Source: Roseicyclus marinus
Lineage (GTDB): Bacteria; Pseudomonadota; Alphaproteobacteria; Rhodobacterales; Rhodobacteraceae
Length of the DNA: 64,000 nucleotides
Reading direction: 5' to 3'
Assembly (NCBI RefSeq): GCF_036322625.1
Contig: NZ_AP027266.1
Coordinates: forward strand, 1,243,001 to 1,307,000
A program made the position numbers and the translations under genes. Below are positions 1 through 9,200 of the stretch, one piece after another. Every line of letters starts with the position of its first letter. Positions within the stretch are counted from its first letter, which is position 1. Below the pieces are notes generated by a model. That model saw nothing but the letters and a program-made list of their open reading frames with translations, was not told the DNA's origin and did no database searches.

Positions 1-57
1 GGGCTGGTGCGGTTCGCGGTGCATTACACGGAATTGTTCCTGCCAGATCCGGTCTGA
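1..57 (+). CDS. 3' end of an unidentified protein (partial)
   Basis: An open frame runs from the first base to a TGA at 55-57 and gives the last 18 residues of a protein, ending in ...ELFLPDPV. The reading direction is the same as cysE, which starts about 80 bases downstream. The fragment is too short to assign to a family. It could equally be chance coding sequence, although its position just before a same-strand gene is consistent with a real gene end. Confidence 0.4.
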   Translation, partial: GLVRFAVHYTELFLPDPV

Positions 58-137
58 GCGATCCGGTCCTTCCCTTCCATGATGGACCCTGCTGCCTATC
101 TGCGGTATTCAGGGGGCCAGAACCGGAGGGCAAAGCC

Positions 138-962
138 ATGGCGAAGGTGCAAAGAAAACTGGCCGGGGTCGATCCGGTCTGGCAGCGCATCCTGACCGAG
201 GCCGAACAGGCGGTGATCGACGAGCCGCTTCTGGGCGGGTTGATCCATGGTTGCGTGCTGCATCACGACAGCCTGGAGCGGGCGCTGGCCTACCGCTTGG
301 CGCAAAAGCTCGCCTCGGGCGAGATGTCGGAGCAATTGGTGCGCGAGATCGCGGATGAGGCGCATCGCGCGGACCCCGGTCTGGGGGCTGCGGCGCGCGC
401 CGATATCATGGCGGTCCATGACCGGGACCCGGCCTGCCACCGCTATATCCAGCCCCTGTTGTTCTTCAAGGGCTTCCAGGCCGTGCAGGCCTATCGCGTC
501 GGCCATTGGCTTTGGACGCAGGGGCGGCAGGATCTGGCCTATTTCATCCAGATGCGGGTGTCCGAGGTTTTCGGGGTCGACATCCATCCGGCCGCAAGGA
601 TCGGCAAGGGGATCATGATCGACCATGCCCATTCCATCGTGGTGGGGGAAACGGCGGTCGTGGGCGACAATGTCTCGATGCTGCATTCCGTGACGCTGGG
701 CGGCACCGGCAAGGAGACCGAGGATCGCCACCCCAAGATCGGCGACGGTGTTCTGATCGGGGCAGGGGCCAAGGTTCTGGGCAATATCCGCATCGGTAAC
801 TGCTCGCGCATCGCGGCAGGCTCCGTGGTGCTGGAGGAAGTGCCCGCCTGCAAGACGGTGGCGGGCGTGCCCGCGCGGATCGTGGGCGAGGCGGGCTGTG
901 CGCAGCCGGCGATGAGCATGGATCACCTGTTGCCCAATCCGGGGACGGGTGTGGCCGGGTAG
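138..962 (+). CDS. cysE: Serine O-acetyltransferase CysE
   Basis: This enzyme transfers acetyl from acetyl-CoA to L-serine, giving O-acetylserine, the carbon acceptor for cysteine synthesis in the cytoplasm. The 274-residue product has the expected N-terminal helical domain (about 1-140), followed by a left-handed beta-helix of hexapeptide repeats from about 145 to 250. The CysE landmarks are VGETAVVGDNVS and the LHSVTLGGTGKE segment near 182-193, which holds an active-site His and the acetyl-CoA loop. Length is close to E. coli CysE (273). The ATG follows GGAGGGCAAAGCC, a good ribosome binding site. No cysteine gene is adjacent. The C-terminal tail that usually docks CysK is present, but I cannot judge whether it binds. 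Confidence 0.93.
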   Translation: MAKVQRKLAGVDPVWQRILTEAEQAVIDEPLLGGLIHGCVLHHDSLERALAYRLAQKLASGEMSEQLVREIADEAHRADPGLGAAARADIMAVHDRDPACHRYIQPLLFFKGFQAVQAYRVGHWLWTQGRQDLAYFIQMRVSEVFGVDIHPAARIGKGIMIDHAHSIVVGETAVVGDNVSMLHSVTLGGTGKETEDRHPKIGDGVLIGAGAKVLGNIRIGNCSRIAAGSVVLEEVPACKTVAGVPARIVGEAGCAQPAMSMDHLLPNPGTGVAG

Positions 963-1210
963 GGTGATCGTGGTGGTGCGCCTAAAGGCGCACCCTACGC
1001 AGGACCGGGTGTTGCACGGGTGGGATGCGCCTTGAGGCACACCCAAGTTGGTTATGTAGGGTGGATGGAACCCACCAGACATGCATCGATCGGAAACGGC
1101 AATGGTGGGTTGCACCCACCCTACGGGTCCATAGGTGGAACGCGCGTTGACGGGGGGTGCGCCTCAAGGCGCCCCCATGCGGTCGCAGTATCCGCTTTTG
1201 GGCGCCCCCG
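963..1210. repeat. Palindrome-rich spacer between cysE and typA
   Basis: This 248-base gap between two converging genes carries four inverted repeats. They are a near-loopless hairpin at 975-994 (arms GGTGCGCCT and AGGCGCACC), an imperfect one at about 1022-1044, a long hairpin with 21-base arms at 1056-1076 and 1104-1124, and another at about 1151-1175. The first and last share the core GGTGCGCCT...AGGCGC. None is followed by a T-run, so they do not look like ordinary terminators. They resemble REP/BIME-type intergenic palindromes. Confidence 0.7.
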
Positions 1211-3031
<1,821 letters not shown>

Positions 3032-3151
3032 GGGGGGAAAGGGCCTTTGGATCGGAAAGGGGACAGGGTTGGCCGTGCCGTTACAGGCTCGGGCGGGCTT
3101 TGGCTAGGCCGAAAGGGCGGAATGGTGCCGCGCTGCGGCGAAAGCGTCGGG

Positions 3152-3571
3152 TCAGCGCGTCTTGCGCAGGCGGATCACGACGTCGAGCTTGGCGATCTCG
3201 TAGCCTTCGGGAACCTCGGGCAGGCCGCGGATTTCCAGGTCGCCGCCGGGCGCATCGGTCAGATGCCCGCTGTCCTCGAAGTGGAAATGCGGGTGATCAT
3301 CCATCCGCGTGTCGAAATAGCTGCGCGAGCCGTCGACGGTCACTTCCTGCATGAGGCCCGCATCGCAAAACGCGCGCAGCGTGTTGTAGACGGTGGCCAG
3401 CGACACCCTGTCACCCGTCGCCATCACCGCATCATGCAGCCCCTCGGCGGTCACATGGCGGTTTTCCCCGTCGCCGACGAGCAAAGAGGCAAGCGCCAGA
3501 CGCTGGCGCGTCGGTCTCAGGTCACCTTGGGCGAGCCAGGTTTTGCTGCGTTCGAGGGCTGCGGGCGTCAT
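3152..3571 (-). CDS. irr: Fur-family iron response regulator Irr
   Basis: A 139-residue Fur-superfamily regulator. The N-terminal winged helix (about 15-85) has the recognition segment VSLATVYNTLRAFCDAGL. The dimerisation domain carries HPHFHFED, a His-rich metal or haem site of the kind seen in Irr, and the C-terminal Cys pairs of classical Fur are missing. In alphaproteobacteria Irr responds to haem and represses or activates iron genes. Its location directly before fabA-fabB-fabI, transcribed away from them, is a recurrent Rhodobacterales arrangement. That supports Irr over Fur or PerR, although PerR remains possible. A sigma-70-like promoter lies at 3600-3629. Confidence 0.8.
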   Translation of the reverse strand: MTPAALERSKTWLAQGDLRPTRQRLALASLLVGDGENRHVTAEGLHDAVMATGDRVSLATVYNTLRAFCDAGLMQEVTVDGSRSYFDTRMDDHPHFHFEDSGHLTDAPGGDLEIRGLPEVPEGYEIAKLDVVIRLRKTR

Positions 3572-3599
3572 GGCGGCGGCTTTCGTGGCGGTTTCCCCA

Positions 3600-3629
3600 T
3601 ATATAGGGCGTTTTCCCCGCTGGTTTCAA
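3600..3629 (-). promoter_or_regulatory. Candidate sigma-70 promoter of irr
   Basis: Reading the minus strand, TTGAAA (3629-3624) is followed after 18 bases by TATATA (3605-3600), and the irr start codon lies about 30 bases further on. Spacing and sequence fit a housekeeping promoter. No clear iron-control-element palindrome was seen in it. Confidence 0.5.
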
Positions 3630-3735
3630 TCGCAAAGCCATGGGCGGGGTTGGGCGGCCTTGCACCGCGCGTGCGGGCGATGCTAGAGCTTTGCAAATTT
3701 TTCGGCCCGAGCGGTCACGGCATCTGCGGGGGGAC

Positions 3736-4245
3736 ATGGCAGATTATCCCACATCTTTCGACCGCGAGGGGCTTTTGGCCTGCGCCCGTGGCGAGCTTTT
3801 CGGACCCGGCAACGCGCAGCTTCCCGCGCCGCCCATGTTGATGATGGACCGCATCACCGAGATTTCGGGGGATGGCGGCGAACATGGCAAGGGCCATGTG
3901 GTCGCCGAATTCGACATCACGCCGGACCTGTGGTTCTTTGAATGCCATTTCCCCGGCAACCCGATCATGCCCGGCTGCCTTGGGCTGGATGGTCTGTGGC
4001 AGCTGACGGGCTTCAACCTTGGCTGGCGCGGCTGGCAGGGGCGGGGCTATGCGCTGGGCGTGGGCGAGGTCAAGCTGACCGGCATGGTGCGCCCCGACCG
4101 CAAGATGCTGACCTATCACGTCGATTTCACCAAGGCGATCCAGACCCGCCGCCTGACCATGGGCGTGGCGGACGGGCGCGTCGAGGCGGATGGCGAGGTG
4201 ATCTACCTCGTCAAGGACATGAAGGTCGCGCTGAGCGAAAGCTGA
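3736..4245 (+). CDS. fabA: Bifunctional 3-hydroxydecanoyl-ACP dehydratase/isomerase FabA
   Basis: FabA dehydrates 3-hydroxydecanoyl-ACP and isomerises the trans-2 product to cis-3, the branch point for unsaturated fatty acids. The 169-residue product (E. coli 172) has the hot-dog fold signature: [22 protein letters not shown], with catalytic His71 and Asp85. The ATG at 3736 was preferred over upstream in-frame codons because the family begins a few residues before the PPMLMMDRI segment. A G-rich stretch at 3728-3733 may serve as ribosome binding site. It heads fabA-fabB-fabI and points away from irr. A weak TTGCAC...CTAGAG pair near 3659-3690 may be its promoter. Confidence 0.93.
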   Translation: MADYPTSFDREGLLACARGELFGPGNAQLPAPPMLMMDRITEISGDGGEHGKGHVVAEFDITPDLWFFECHFPGNPIMPGCLGLDGLWQLTGFNLGWRGWQGRGYALGVGEVKLTGMVRPDRKMLTYHVDFTKAIQTRRLTMGVADGRVEADGEVIYLVKDMKVALSES

Positions 4246-4343
4246 AGGACGGGCGCGGCGACGCAAGGTCGCGCGGCCCCCATCTGCTTGCGTCAGTGAC
4301 CGTGCTTGCCTAAACAGGCCCGGACCAACGCAAGGGAGGCCAC

Positions 4344-4376
4344 ATGCGCCGCGTCAAACCACAGGTTTGCACATGA
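4344..4376 (+). CDS. 10-codon upstream ORF overlapping the fabB start
   Basis: A short ORF, ATG (4344) to TGA (4374-4376), encodes [10 protein letters not shown] and has a strong ribosome binding site, GGGAGG at 4333-4338. Its stop overlaps the fabB ATG at 4373 as ATGA. fabB itself has no comparable Shine-Dalgarno sequence. The bases around the small ORF's start (CACATGCGCCGCGTC) and around the fabB start (CACATGAGACGGGTC) match at 12 of 15 positions, and both peptides begin MRRV. It may be a translational coupler, or the relic of a 29-base duplication that moved the original start out of frame. No function is known. Confidence 0.45.
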   Translation: MRRVKPQVCT

Positions 4377-5602
4377 GACGGGTCGTCGTCACGGGCTTGG
4401 GCATCGTGTCGCCCATCGGGAACACCGCCGCCGAGGTGGAGGCGTCCTTGCGCGCCGGCCGTTCGGGGATCGAAACGCATCCCGACATGGTGGAACGCGG
4501 GTTCCGCAGCCAGATCGCCGGAACGCTCAAGATCGACACCGCCGAACATGTCGACAAGCGTGCGCTTCGTTTCATGGGGCCGGGGGCGGCCTATGCCCAT
4601 ATCGCCATGGGGCAAGCCATCGCCCATGCGGGCCTGACCGAGGCGGAGATCGTGTCGGAACGGACCGGGTTGATCGCAGGCTCGGGCGGGCCGTCGACCA
4701 GCGCCATGTTTGCCGCGCATCAATCGGTGCTCTCGACCGGGGCCACCAAGCGCATCGGGCCGTTCGCCGTGCCCAAGTGCATGTCCTCGACCATCAGCGC
4801 GAACCTTGCCACGGCCTACCGGATCAAGGGCATCAACTATTCCATCACCTCGGCCTGCTCGACCTCGCTCCATTGCATCGGGGCGGCGGCGGAACAGATC
4901 ATGCTGGGCAAGCAGGACGTGATGTTCGCGGGCGGGGCCGAGGAACTGGACTGGACGCTGTCGTGCCTGTTCGATGCGATGGGCGCGATGTCGTCGAAAT
5001 ACAATGACACGCCTGCGCGTGCCTCCCGGGCGTTTGACGCGGGACGCGACGGCTTCGTGATCGCGGGCGGCGGCGGTATCGTGGTGCTGGAAGCCCTCGA
5101 TCACGCGCTGGCACGCGGGGCCAATATCCTTGCCGAGGTCACGGGGTTTGCCGCCACCTCCGACGGGCATGACATGGTCGCGCCGTCGGGCGAGGGCGGG
5201 GAACGGGCGATGCGGCTGGCGCTGCAGACGCTGCCCGCAGGTCGCCGCGTCGATTACATCAACGCGCATGGCACATCGACCCCCGTGGGCGATGTGGGCG
5301 AGGTCCAGGCCGTGCGCCGCGTGTTCGGTGAGGGGACGACGCCGCCCATCAGCTCCACCAAGTCGATGACGGGTCATGCCCAGGGTGCCGCCGGCGCGCT
5401 GGAGGCGATTTTCTGCCTTTTGATGTTGCAAGGCGATTTCATCGCCCCCTCGATCAATGTCGAAACGCTTGATCCCGCCTTGTCACCGGACGAGATCGCG
5501 ACCAGCCTGCGTGAAAATGCGGGTCTGGACACGGTTATGACGAATTCCTTCGGGTTTGGTGGCACGAACGGCTCCATGCTGCTCAGCCGGTTTGACGGGT
5601 AA
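4373..5602 (+). CDS. fabB: Beta-ketoacyl-ACP synthase I FabB
   Basis: FabB is the condensing enzyme that elongates the cis-3-decenoyl product of FabA with malonyl-ACP. The 409-residue protein (E. coli 406) has the thiolase-fold Cys-His-His triad: Cys162 in [10 protein letters not shown], His in [13 protein letters not shown] and His in [14 protein letters not shown]. The start [16 protein letters not shown] matches the family start. An in-frame TTG at 4367 is unlikely. The start codon overlaps the stop of the small upstream ORF at 4344-4376, so its translation may depend on reinitiation. fabI begins 7 bases after its stop, indicating an operon. Confidence 0.94.
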   Translation: MRRVVVTGLGIVSPIGNTAAEVEASLRAGRSGIETHPDMVERGFRSQIAGTLKIDTAEHVDKRALRFMGPGAAYAHIAMGQAIAHAGLTEAEIVSERTGLIAGSGGPSTSAMFAAHQSVLSTGATKRIGPFAVPKCMSSTISANLATAYRIKGINYSITSACSTSLHCIGAAAEQIMLGKQDVMFAGGAEELDWTLSCLFDAMGAMSSKYNDTPARASRAFDAGRDGFVIAGGGGIVVLEALDHALARGANILAEVTGFAATSDGHDMVAPSGEGGERAMRLALQTLPAGRRVDYINAHGTSTPVGDVGEVQAVRRVFGEGTTPPISSTKSMTGHAQGAAGALEAIFCLLMLQGDFIAPSINVETLDPALSPDEIATSLRENAGLDTVMTNSFGFGGTNGSMLLSRFDG

Positions 5603-5609
5603 GACGGAC

Positions 5610-6398
5610 ATGGCGAATTTGATGACGGGCAAACGCGGGCTTGTGATGGGGGTCGCGAACGACCGCTCCATCGCTTGGGGGATCGCGTCGGCGCTCCATG
5701 CCGAAGGCGCGGAGCTGGCCTTTTCCTACCAGGGCGAAGCTTTCGGCAAGCGGGTCGAACCGCTGGCCGCCTCGGTCGGGTCGGATTTTCTCGTCGATGT
5801 GGACGTGATGGATGACGACAGCCTCGATGCGGCCTTTGCCGCGCTCAAGGCGCGTTGGGGGACCATCGATTTCCTTGTCCATGCCATCGCCTATTCCGAC
5901 AAGACCGAGCTGACGGGCCGCTTCATCAACACCAGCCGCGAGAATTTCCGCAATTCGCTGACGATCAGCTGCTATTCCTTCATCGACGTGGCGCGCCGCG
6001 CCTCGGAACTGATGCCCGATGGGGGCAGCCTGATCACGCTCACCTACCAGGGGTCGAACCGGGTGACGCCCTTCTACAACGTGATGGGCGTGGCCAAGGC
6101 GGCGCTGGAAAGCTCGGTCCGCTATCTGGCCAATGACCTTGGGCCGCAAGCCATCCGCGTGAACGCGATCAGCCCCGGCCCGATGAAGACGCTGGCGGGG
6201 GCCGCCATCGGCGGTGCACGCAAGACCTTCAAGACGACTGAGGCGAATGCGCCGCTCCGCGCCAATGCCACGCTCGAGGCCATCGGCGGCACGGCGGTCT
6301 ACCTGTGTTCGGATTACGGGGGCTGCACCACGGGCGAGATCGTCATCGTGGATGGCGGCTATCACGTGCTGGGCATGATGCAGCCCGAGAACATGTAG
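5610..6398 (+). CDS. fabI: Enoyl-ACP reductase FabI
   Basis: FabI performs the NADH-dependent last reduction of each fatty-acid elongation cycle. The 262-residue protein equals E. coli FabI in length and is a short-chain dehydrogenase with the atypical nucleotide loop GVANDRSIAWGIA near 14-26. Catalytic Tyr146, Tyr156 and Lys163 fall at the E. coli positions within TYQGSNRVTPFYNVMGVAK. The end ...GGYHVLGM is typical. The ATG at 5610 was chosen because MANLMTGKRGLVMGVAN is the conserved start; the longer frame runs back into fabB. It is the last gene of the fab run, followed by a hairpin terminator at 6512-6546. Confidence 0.95.
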   Translation: MANLMTGKRGLVMGVANDRSIAWGIASALHAEGAELAFSYQGEAFGKRVEPLAASVGSDFLVDVDVMDDDSLDAAFAALKARWGTIDFLVHAIAYSDKTELTGRFINTSRENFRNSLTISCYSFIDVARRASELMPDGGSLITLTYQGSNRVTPFYNVMGVAKAALESSVRYLANDLGPQAIRVNAISPGPMKTLAGAAIGGARKTFKTTEANAPLRANATLEAIGGTAVYLCSDYGGCTTGEIVIVDGGYHVLGMMQPENM

Positions 6399-6511
6399 CG
6401 CCTGCGGGGCGTCACATCCTTTCCCTCAGGTTAATGCCGGGGGAATCACGCGACTTATCAATGCCTTGGGGTTTTGTGCAAGCTTGCACAGCCTTGCTCT
6501 TTTCCCGGAGT

Positions 6512-6546
6512 GCCGCGCCGCCCTGATGCAGGGGCGGCGCGGCTTT
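6512..6546 (+). terminator. Intrinsic terminator after fabI
   Basis: A perfect 12-base-pair stem (GCCGCGCCGCCC at 6512-6523 with GGGCGGCGCGGC at 6532-6543) encloses an 8-base loop and is followed by TTT. It fits a rho-independent terminator for the fab operon, though the U-tract is short. It also separates the operon from the converging dehydrogenase gene. Confidence 0.65.
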
Positions 6547-6553
6547 GGCGGGA

Positions 6554-7828
6554 TCAGTTCGGGATGATCCGGTAGATCTCACCCTCGTCCATGGCGGCAT
6601 AAAGGTTGCCATCCGGCCCCAGAACGACCGAGCGGAACCGCCCCGGCGGCATGGTGAGCGGCAGGGTCATCACCTCGGCCGACAGGCCGTCCTCGGCGAT
6701 GTCGAGCATGTCGATCCGCTGTCCGACGGGCGTGCCGCCAAAGCCGATCCCCATCACGCCCACGACCAGGTTGCCGTTCCAGTCGCCCCACTGCTCGCCC
6801 TCGAGGAAGGCGGCAGAGCTTGTCCCCTGCGACAGGCCGTTGTTGACCCAAGCGGGCGGCATGGCGTCGGGATAGGTCGCGGTGTCGGTCATCGGCATGA
6901 AGGCCGCGCGCTCGGCCGGGTCCATGCCGTCCATCTGGTTGGGCGAATAGCCGCAATAATCATCCGGACAATCGCCGCGCCCGGCCATGTTCGGGCGCGG
7001 GTCCCAGCCGCCGTTGCCGCCGGCGCGCAGCACCGTGACCTCGTCCGAATGCCAGGGCCCATGTTCGGCGATCACGACAGCGCCCGTGTCGGGATCAAAG
7101 GCGATGCCCTGCACGTTGCGGTGCCCATAGGTGAAGATGCGCGGATCGAACCCATCGGGCGCACCGTTGTCGGGGGCGGCATTGCCATCGGTGTCGATGC
7201 GCAGAACCTTGCCGGACAAGAGCGTCGGCGATTGCGGGCCGACCCCGTTGTGGGTGTCGCCCGTGGTCACATAGAGGAACCCGTCGTCATGGAACCGGAT
7301 GCGCCCCCCGTTATGTGCGCCCGGCCCACCAAAGGGATGGTTCGAGGCGGCAGGCTTGTAGGGGATGTCGGTCACGATATCGACCCGGTCCGAGACCGAG
7401 GCGAAATCCTCGGCCACGGTCATGCGCAGCACCCGGTTGCTCGGCGCATCCCCGGCGCGGGACGAGGAATAGACGTAGATCGTCCGGTTCTCGACGAAAG
7501 CGGGATCAAGCGCCACGCCCTGCATCCCCCCCTGACCCTCGCAGAACAGGTCATCGCCCGTCAGCGAATAGCCGTCGGTCCCCGTCATCCCCAAAAGCGG
7601 CATGACATCGCCCGAGGGCATGCGCACGGACAGGCCGTGGCATTTTTCGGTGAAGAACATCGTGCCATCCTCGAGGAAGGCCATGTCCCACGGCGCGCGC
7701 AGGTCGGTCATGACCACGTCATGGCTCAGGCTCGGGGCTTGGGCCCGCGCGCTGGTCGTGGGCAAGGCCACCAATGCGGTGGAGCCAAGCGCCACGATCA
7801 ACGAAAGGCCGATCTTTGCAGTCTTCAT
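6554..7828 (-). CDS. Secreted PQQ-type glucose/sorbosone dehydrogenase family protein
   Basis: A 424-residue protein with a cleavable signal peptide (about 1-29, ending ARAQA) and a six-bladed propeller of the soluble glucose/sorbosone dehydrogenase family. Family landmarks are GAHNGGRIRFHDDGFLYVTTGD, whose His matches the catalytic base of soluble quinoprotein glucose dehydrogenases, and GHRNVQGIAFDPDTG. Related enzymes oxidise aldose sugars in the periplasm with PQQ or a similar quinone. The in-frame GTG further upstream was rejected because the ATG at 7828 opens the signal peptide and follows GGGAGGAAG. The cytochrome c gene upstream on the same strand is a likely electron acceptor. Substrate unknown. 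Confidence 0.8.
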   Translation of the reverse strand: MKTAKIGLSLIVALGSTALVALPTTSARAQAPSLSHDVVMTDLRAPWDMAFLEDGTMFFTEKCHGLSVRMPSGDVMPLLGMTGTDGYSLTGDDLFCEGQGGMQGVALDPAFVENRTIYVYSSSRAGDAPSNRVLRMTVAEDFASVSDRVDIVTDIPYKPAASNHPFGGPGAHNGGRIRFHDDGFLYVTTGDTHNGVGPQSPTLLSGKVLRIDTDGNAAPDNGAPDGFDPRIFTYGHRNVQGIAFDPDTGAVVIAEHGPWHSDEVTVLRAGGNGGWDPRPNMAGRGDCPDDYCGYSPNQMDGMDPAERAAFMPMTDTATYPDAMPPAWVNNGLSQGTSSAAFLEGEQWGDWNGNLVVGVMGIGFGGTPVGQRIDMLDIAEDGLSAEVMTLPLTMPPGRFRSVVLGPDGNLYAAMDEGEIYRIIPN

Positions 7829-8019
7829 TGTCTTCCTCCCTGTGAATGAAACGGTGTCCTCCCCGACACCGCGCCGTGCGAAACCAGACGGCAGATGCCG
7901 CCACGAACCGGCAGTGCCGGGAAGGGCCGCCCGCACGAAAGCGGCCCATCCCTTGCGACACCGTCGGATAGGGTCAGGGCAGGCGGGTCCGATCCCGCCT
8001 GCGCCGATTTTCGGAGTGC

Positions 8020-8343
8020 CTAGCGGAACGTGCTGGACATGAATTCCGACAGCGCCGCGATCTCGTCATCGCTGAGGTCGCGCGCATTGGGGATCATCAG
8101 GCCGGAATTCGGCCCGATCGCCTCTCCGGCGCGGTAAATCTCGAGTTTCTCGACGAGATATTCGACCGACCGGTTCTGAAGCGACGGATAGACCGAGACC
8201 CCGCGCCCGGTACGCCCGTGGCAGGCCGAACAGGATGCCGCGTACATGTCCGCCGCCATCGCGGTATTGGTCGTATCGGCAGATGCAGGGTGCAACCCTG
8301 CCAGAAGCACCGCGCAGGACGCGGCAAATAGACGAGATTTCAT
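8020..8343 (-). CDS. Small periplasmic class I c-type cytochrome
   Basis: A 107-residue protein with a signal peptide (about 1-22, ...PASADT), one haem-binding motif CSACH at 38-42 and a likely distal Met ligand in NSGLMIPNARDLSDDEI. The DLSDDEIAALSEFM ending is the usual last helix of class I cytochromes. The ATG follows GGGAGGGTCC, a strong ribosome binding site. It lies about 190 bases upstream of the sugar dehydrogenase on the same strand, so the two probably work together, with the cytochrome carrying electrons from the dehydrogenase toward a terminal oxidase. Candidate promoter and operator sequences are at 8435-8463. Confidence 0.85.
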   Translation of the reverse strand: MKSRLFAASCAVLLAGLHPASADTTNTAMAADMYAASCSACHGRTGRGVSVYPSLQNRSVEYLVEKLEIYRAGEAIGPNSGLMIPNARDLSDDEIAALSEFMSSTFR

Positions 8344-8434
8344 GGACCCTCCCTTCCATGGCCGTCGCGGCCCGGGCGCGGAGGGTTTGGGGCAAGCATT
8401 CCCGGACATTCTACCGCGACAGACCGACGCAGCG

Positions 8435-8463
8435 AAAGATAACCCGGTATCTTTTGCCGTCAA
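8435..8463 (-). promoter_or_regulatory. Candidate promoter with AAAGATA/TATCTTT operator
   Basis: On the minus strand TTGACG (8463-8458) is a good -35 box; 17 bases later comes ATCTTT (8440-8435) as a weak -10. The spacer and -10 are covered by an inverted repeat with perfect 7-base arms, AAAGATA (8435-8441) and TATCTTT (8448-8454), separated by 6 bases. The layout suggests a repressor site controlling the cytochrome/dehydrogenase unit. Confidence 0.4.
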
Positions 8464-8610
8464 CGGTTCATCGCAGGCCATGCTTGCCGGTGACAAAAGC
8501 CCCTTGTCGCGCCGGCAGGTGCAGGGTCGATGCATCCGGCCGCGGCGGTGCCGGGCCGGGGGCCGGACCGGGGCGGCCATAGACCGCCCCCGCCGCGTCA
8601 GGGTCGATGC

Positions 8611-9039
8611 TCAGGCGACCTTGACCAGTTCCACGGCAAAGGTCAGGTCCTGACCGGCCAGCGGGTGATTGGCGTCGAGCGTCACGGCCTCTTCGGTCAC
8701 CTGGGTCACCGTGACGGGCATGGCCTGACCGTCGGGCGTCTGAACCTGCAACTGCGTGCCGAGGTCGAGCGGGATATGGTCGGGGACCGCATCGCGCGGC
8801 ACCTGCTGCACGGCTTCCTCGCGGCGGGGGCCATAGGCCTGCGCGGCAGGGATCGTCACGGTCTTGGTCTCGCCCTCGGACATGCCGTCAAGCGCTGCTT
8901 CGAGCCCCGGAATGATCTGGCCCGCGCCCATCTCGAAGGTCAGCGGTTCGCGCCCCTGCGAGCTGTCAAAGGTGCTGCCGTCCGGCAGGGTGCCGGTGTA
9001 GTGAATAGAAACTGTCGTGCCGGGCATGGCCTGGGTCAT
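8611..9039 (-). CDS. FKBP-type peptidyl-prolyl isomerase, SlyD-like
   Basis: A 142-residue cis-trans prolyl isomerase. The N-terminal FKBP half has VSIHYTGTLPDGSTFDSS and GAGQIIPGLEAALDGMSEGE. The second half (about 65-125) is an insert-in-flap domain with SlyD-like IPLDLGTQLQ and DANHPLAGQDLTF. SlyD relatives act as folding helpers and metal-handling proteins. There is no His/Cys-rich tail, so a SlyD-type nickel role is not supported. No signal peptide is present: the longer upstream frame lacks one, and the ATG at 9039 has AAGGAT before it. A TATACT -10 box lies at 9102-9107 on the same strand. Confidence 0.87.
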   Translation of the reverse strand: MTQAMPGTTVSIHYTGTLPDGSTFDSSQGREPLTFEMGAGQIIPGLEAALDGMSEGETKTVTIPAAQAYGPRREEAVQQVPRDAVPDHIPLDLGTQLQVQTPDGQAMPVTVTQVTEEAVTLDANHPLAGQDLTFAVELVKVA

Positions 9040-9101
9040 GGGATATCCTTTTTGGGGAAATGGGTTTTGCGGCATGGGTTGATCTGCCGCGGCTCTGGCG
9101 C

Positions 9102-9130
9102 AGTATAGGCGACAGGTCGCCGGGATGAAA
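9102..9130 (-). promoter_or_regulatory. Candidate promoter of the FKBP gene
   Basis: A near-consensus TATACT (9107-9102 on the minus strand) has the weak -35 TTTCAT (9130-9125) 17 bases upstream. The FKBP start codon is about 60 bases further along. Confidence 0.35.
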
Positions 9131-9200
9131 CCGGGCCGACACGAATTGTCGCGGGCCGCGTGTCGTGCAAGGGTGCGGCCGACCGGCAAGGGGGAGGATG

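Noticed and set aside
975-994. Loopless hairpin after cysE as an intrinsic terminator
   Set aside because: There is no T-run after it, and the loop is only two bases. It fits the palindrome cluster better.
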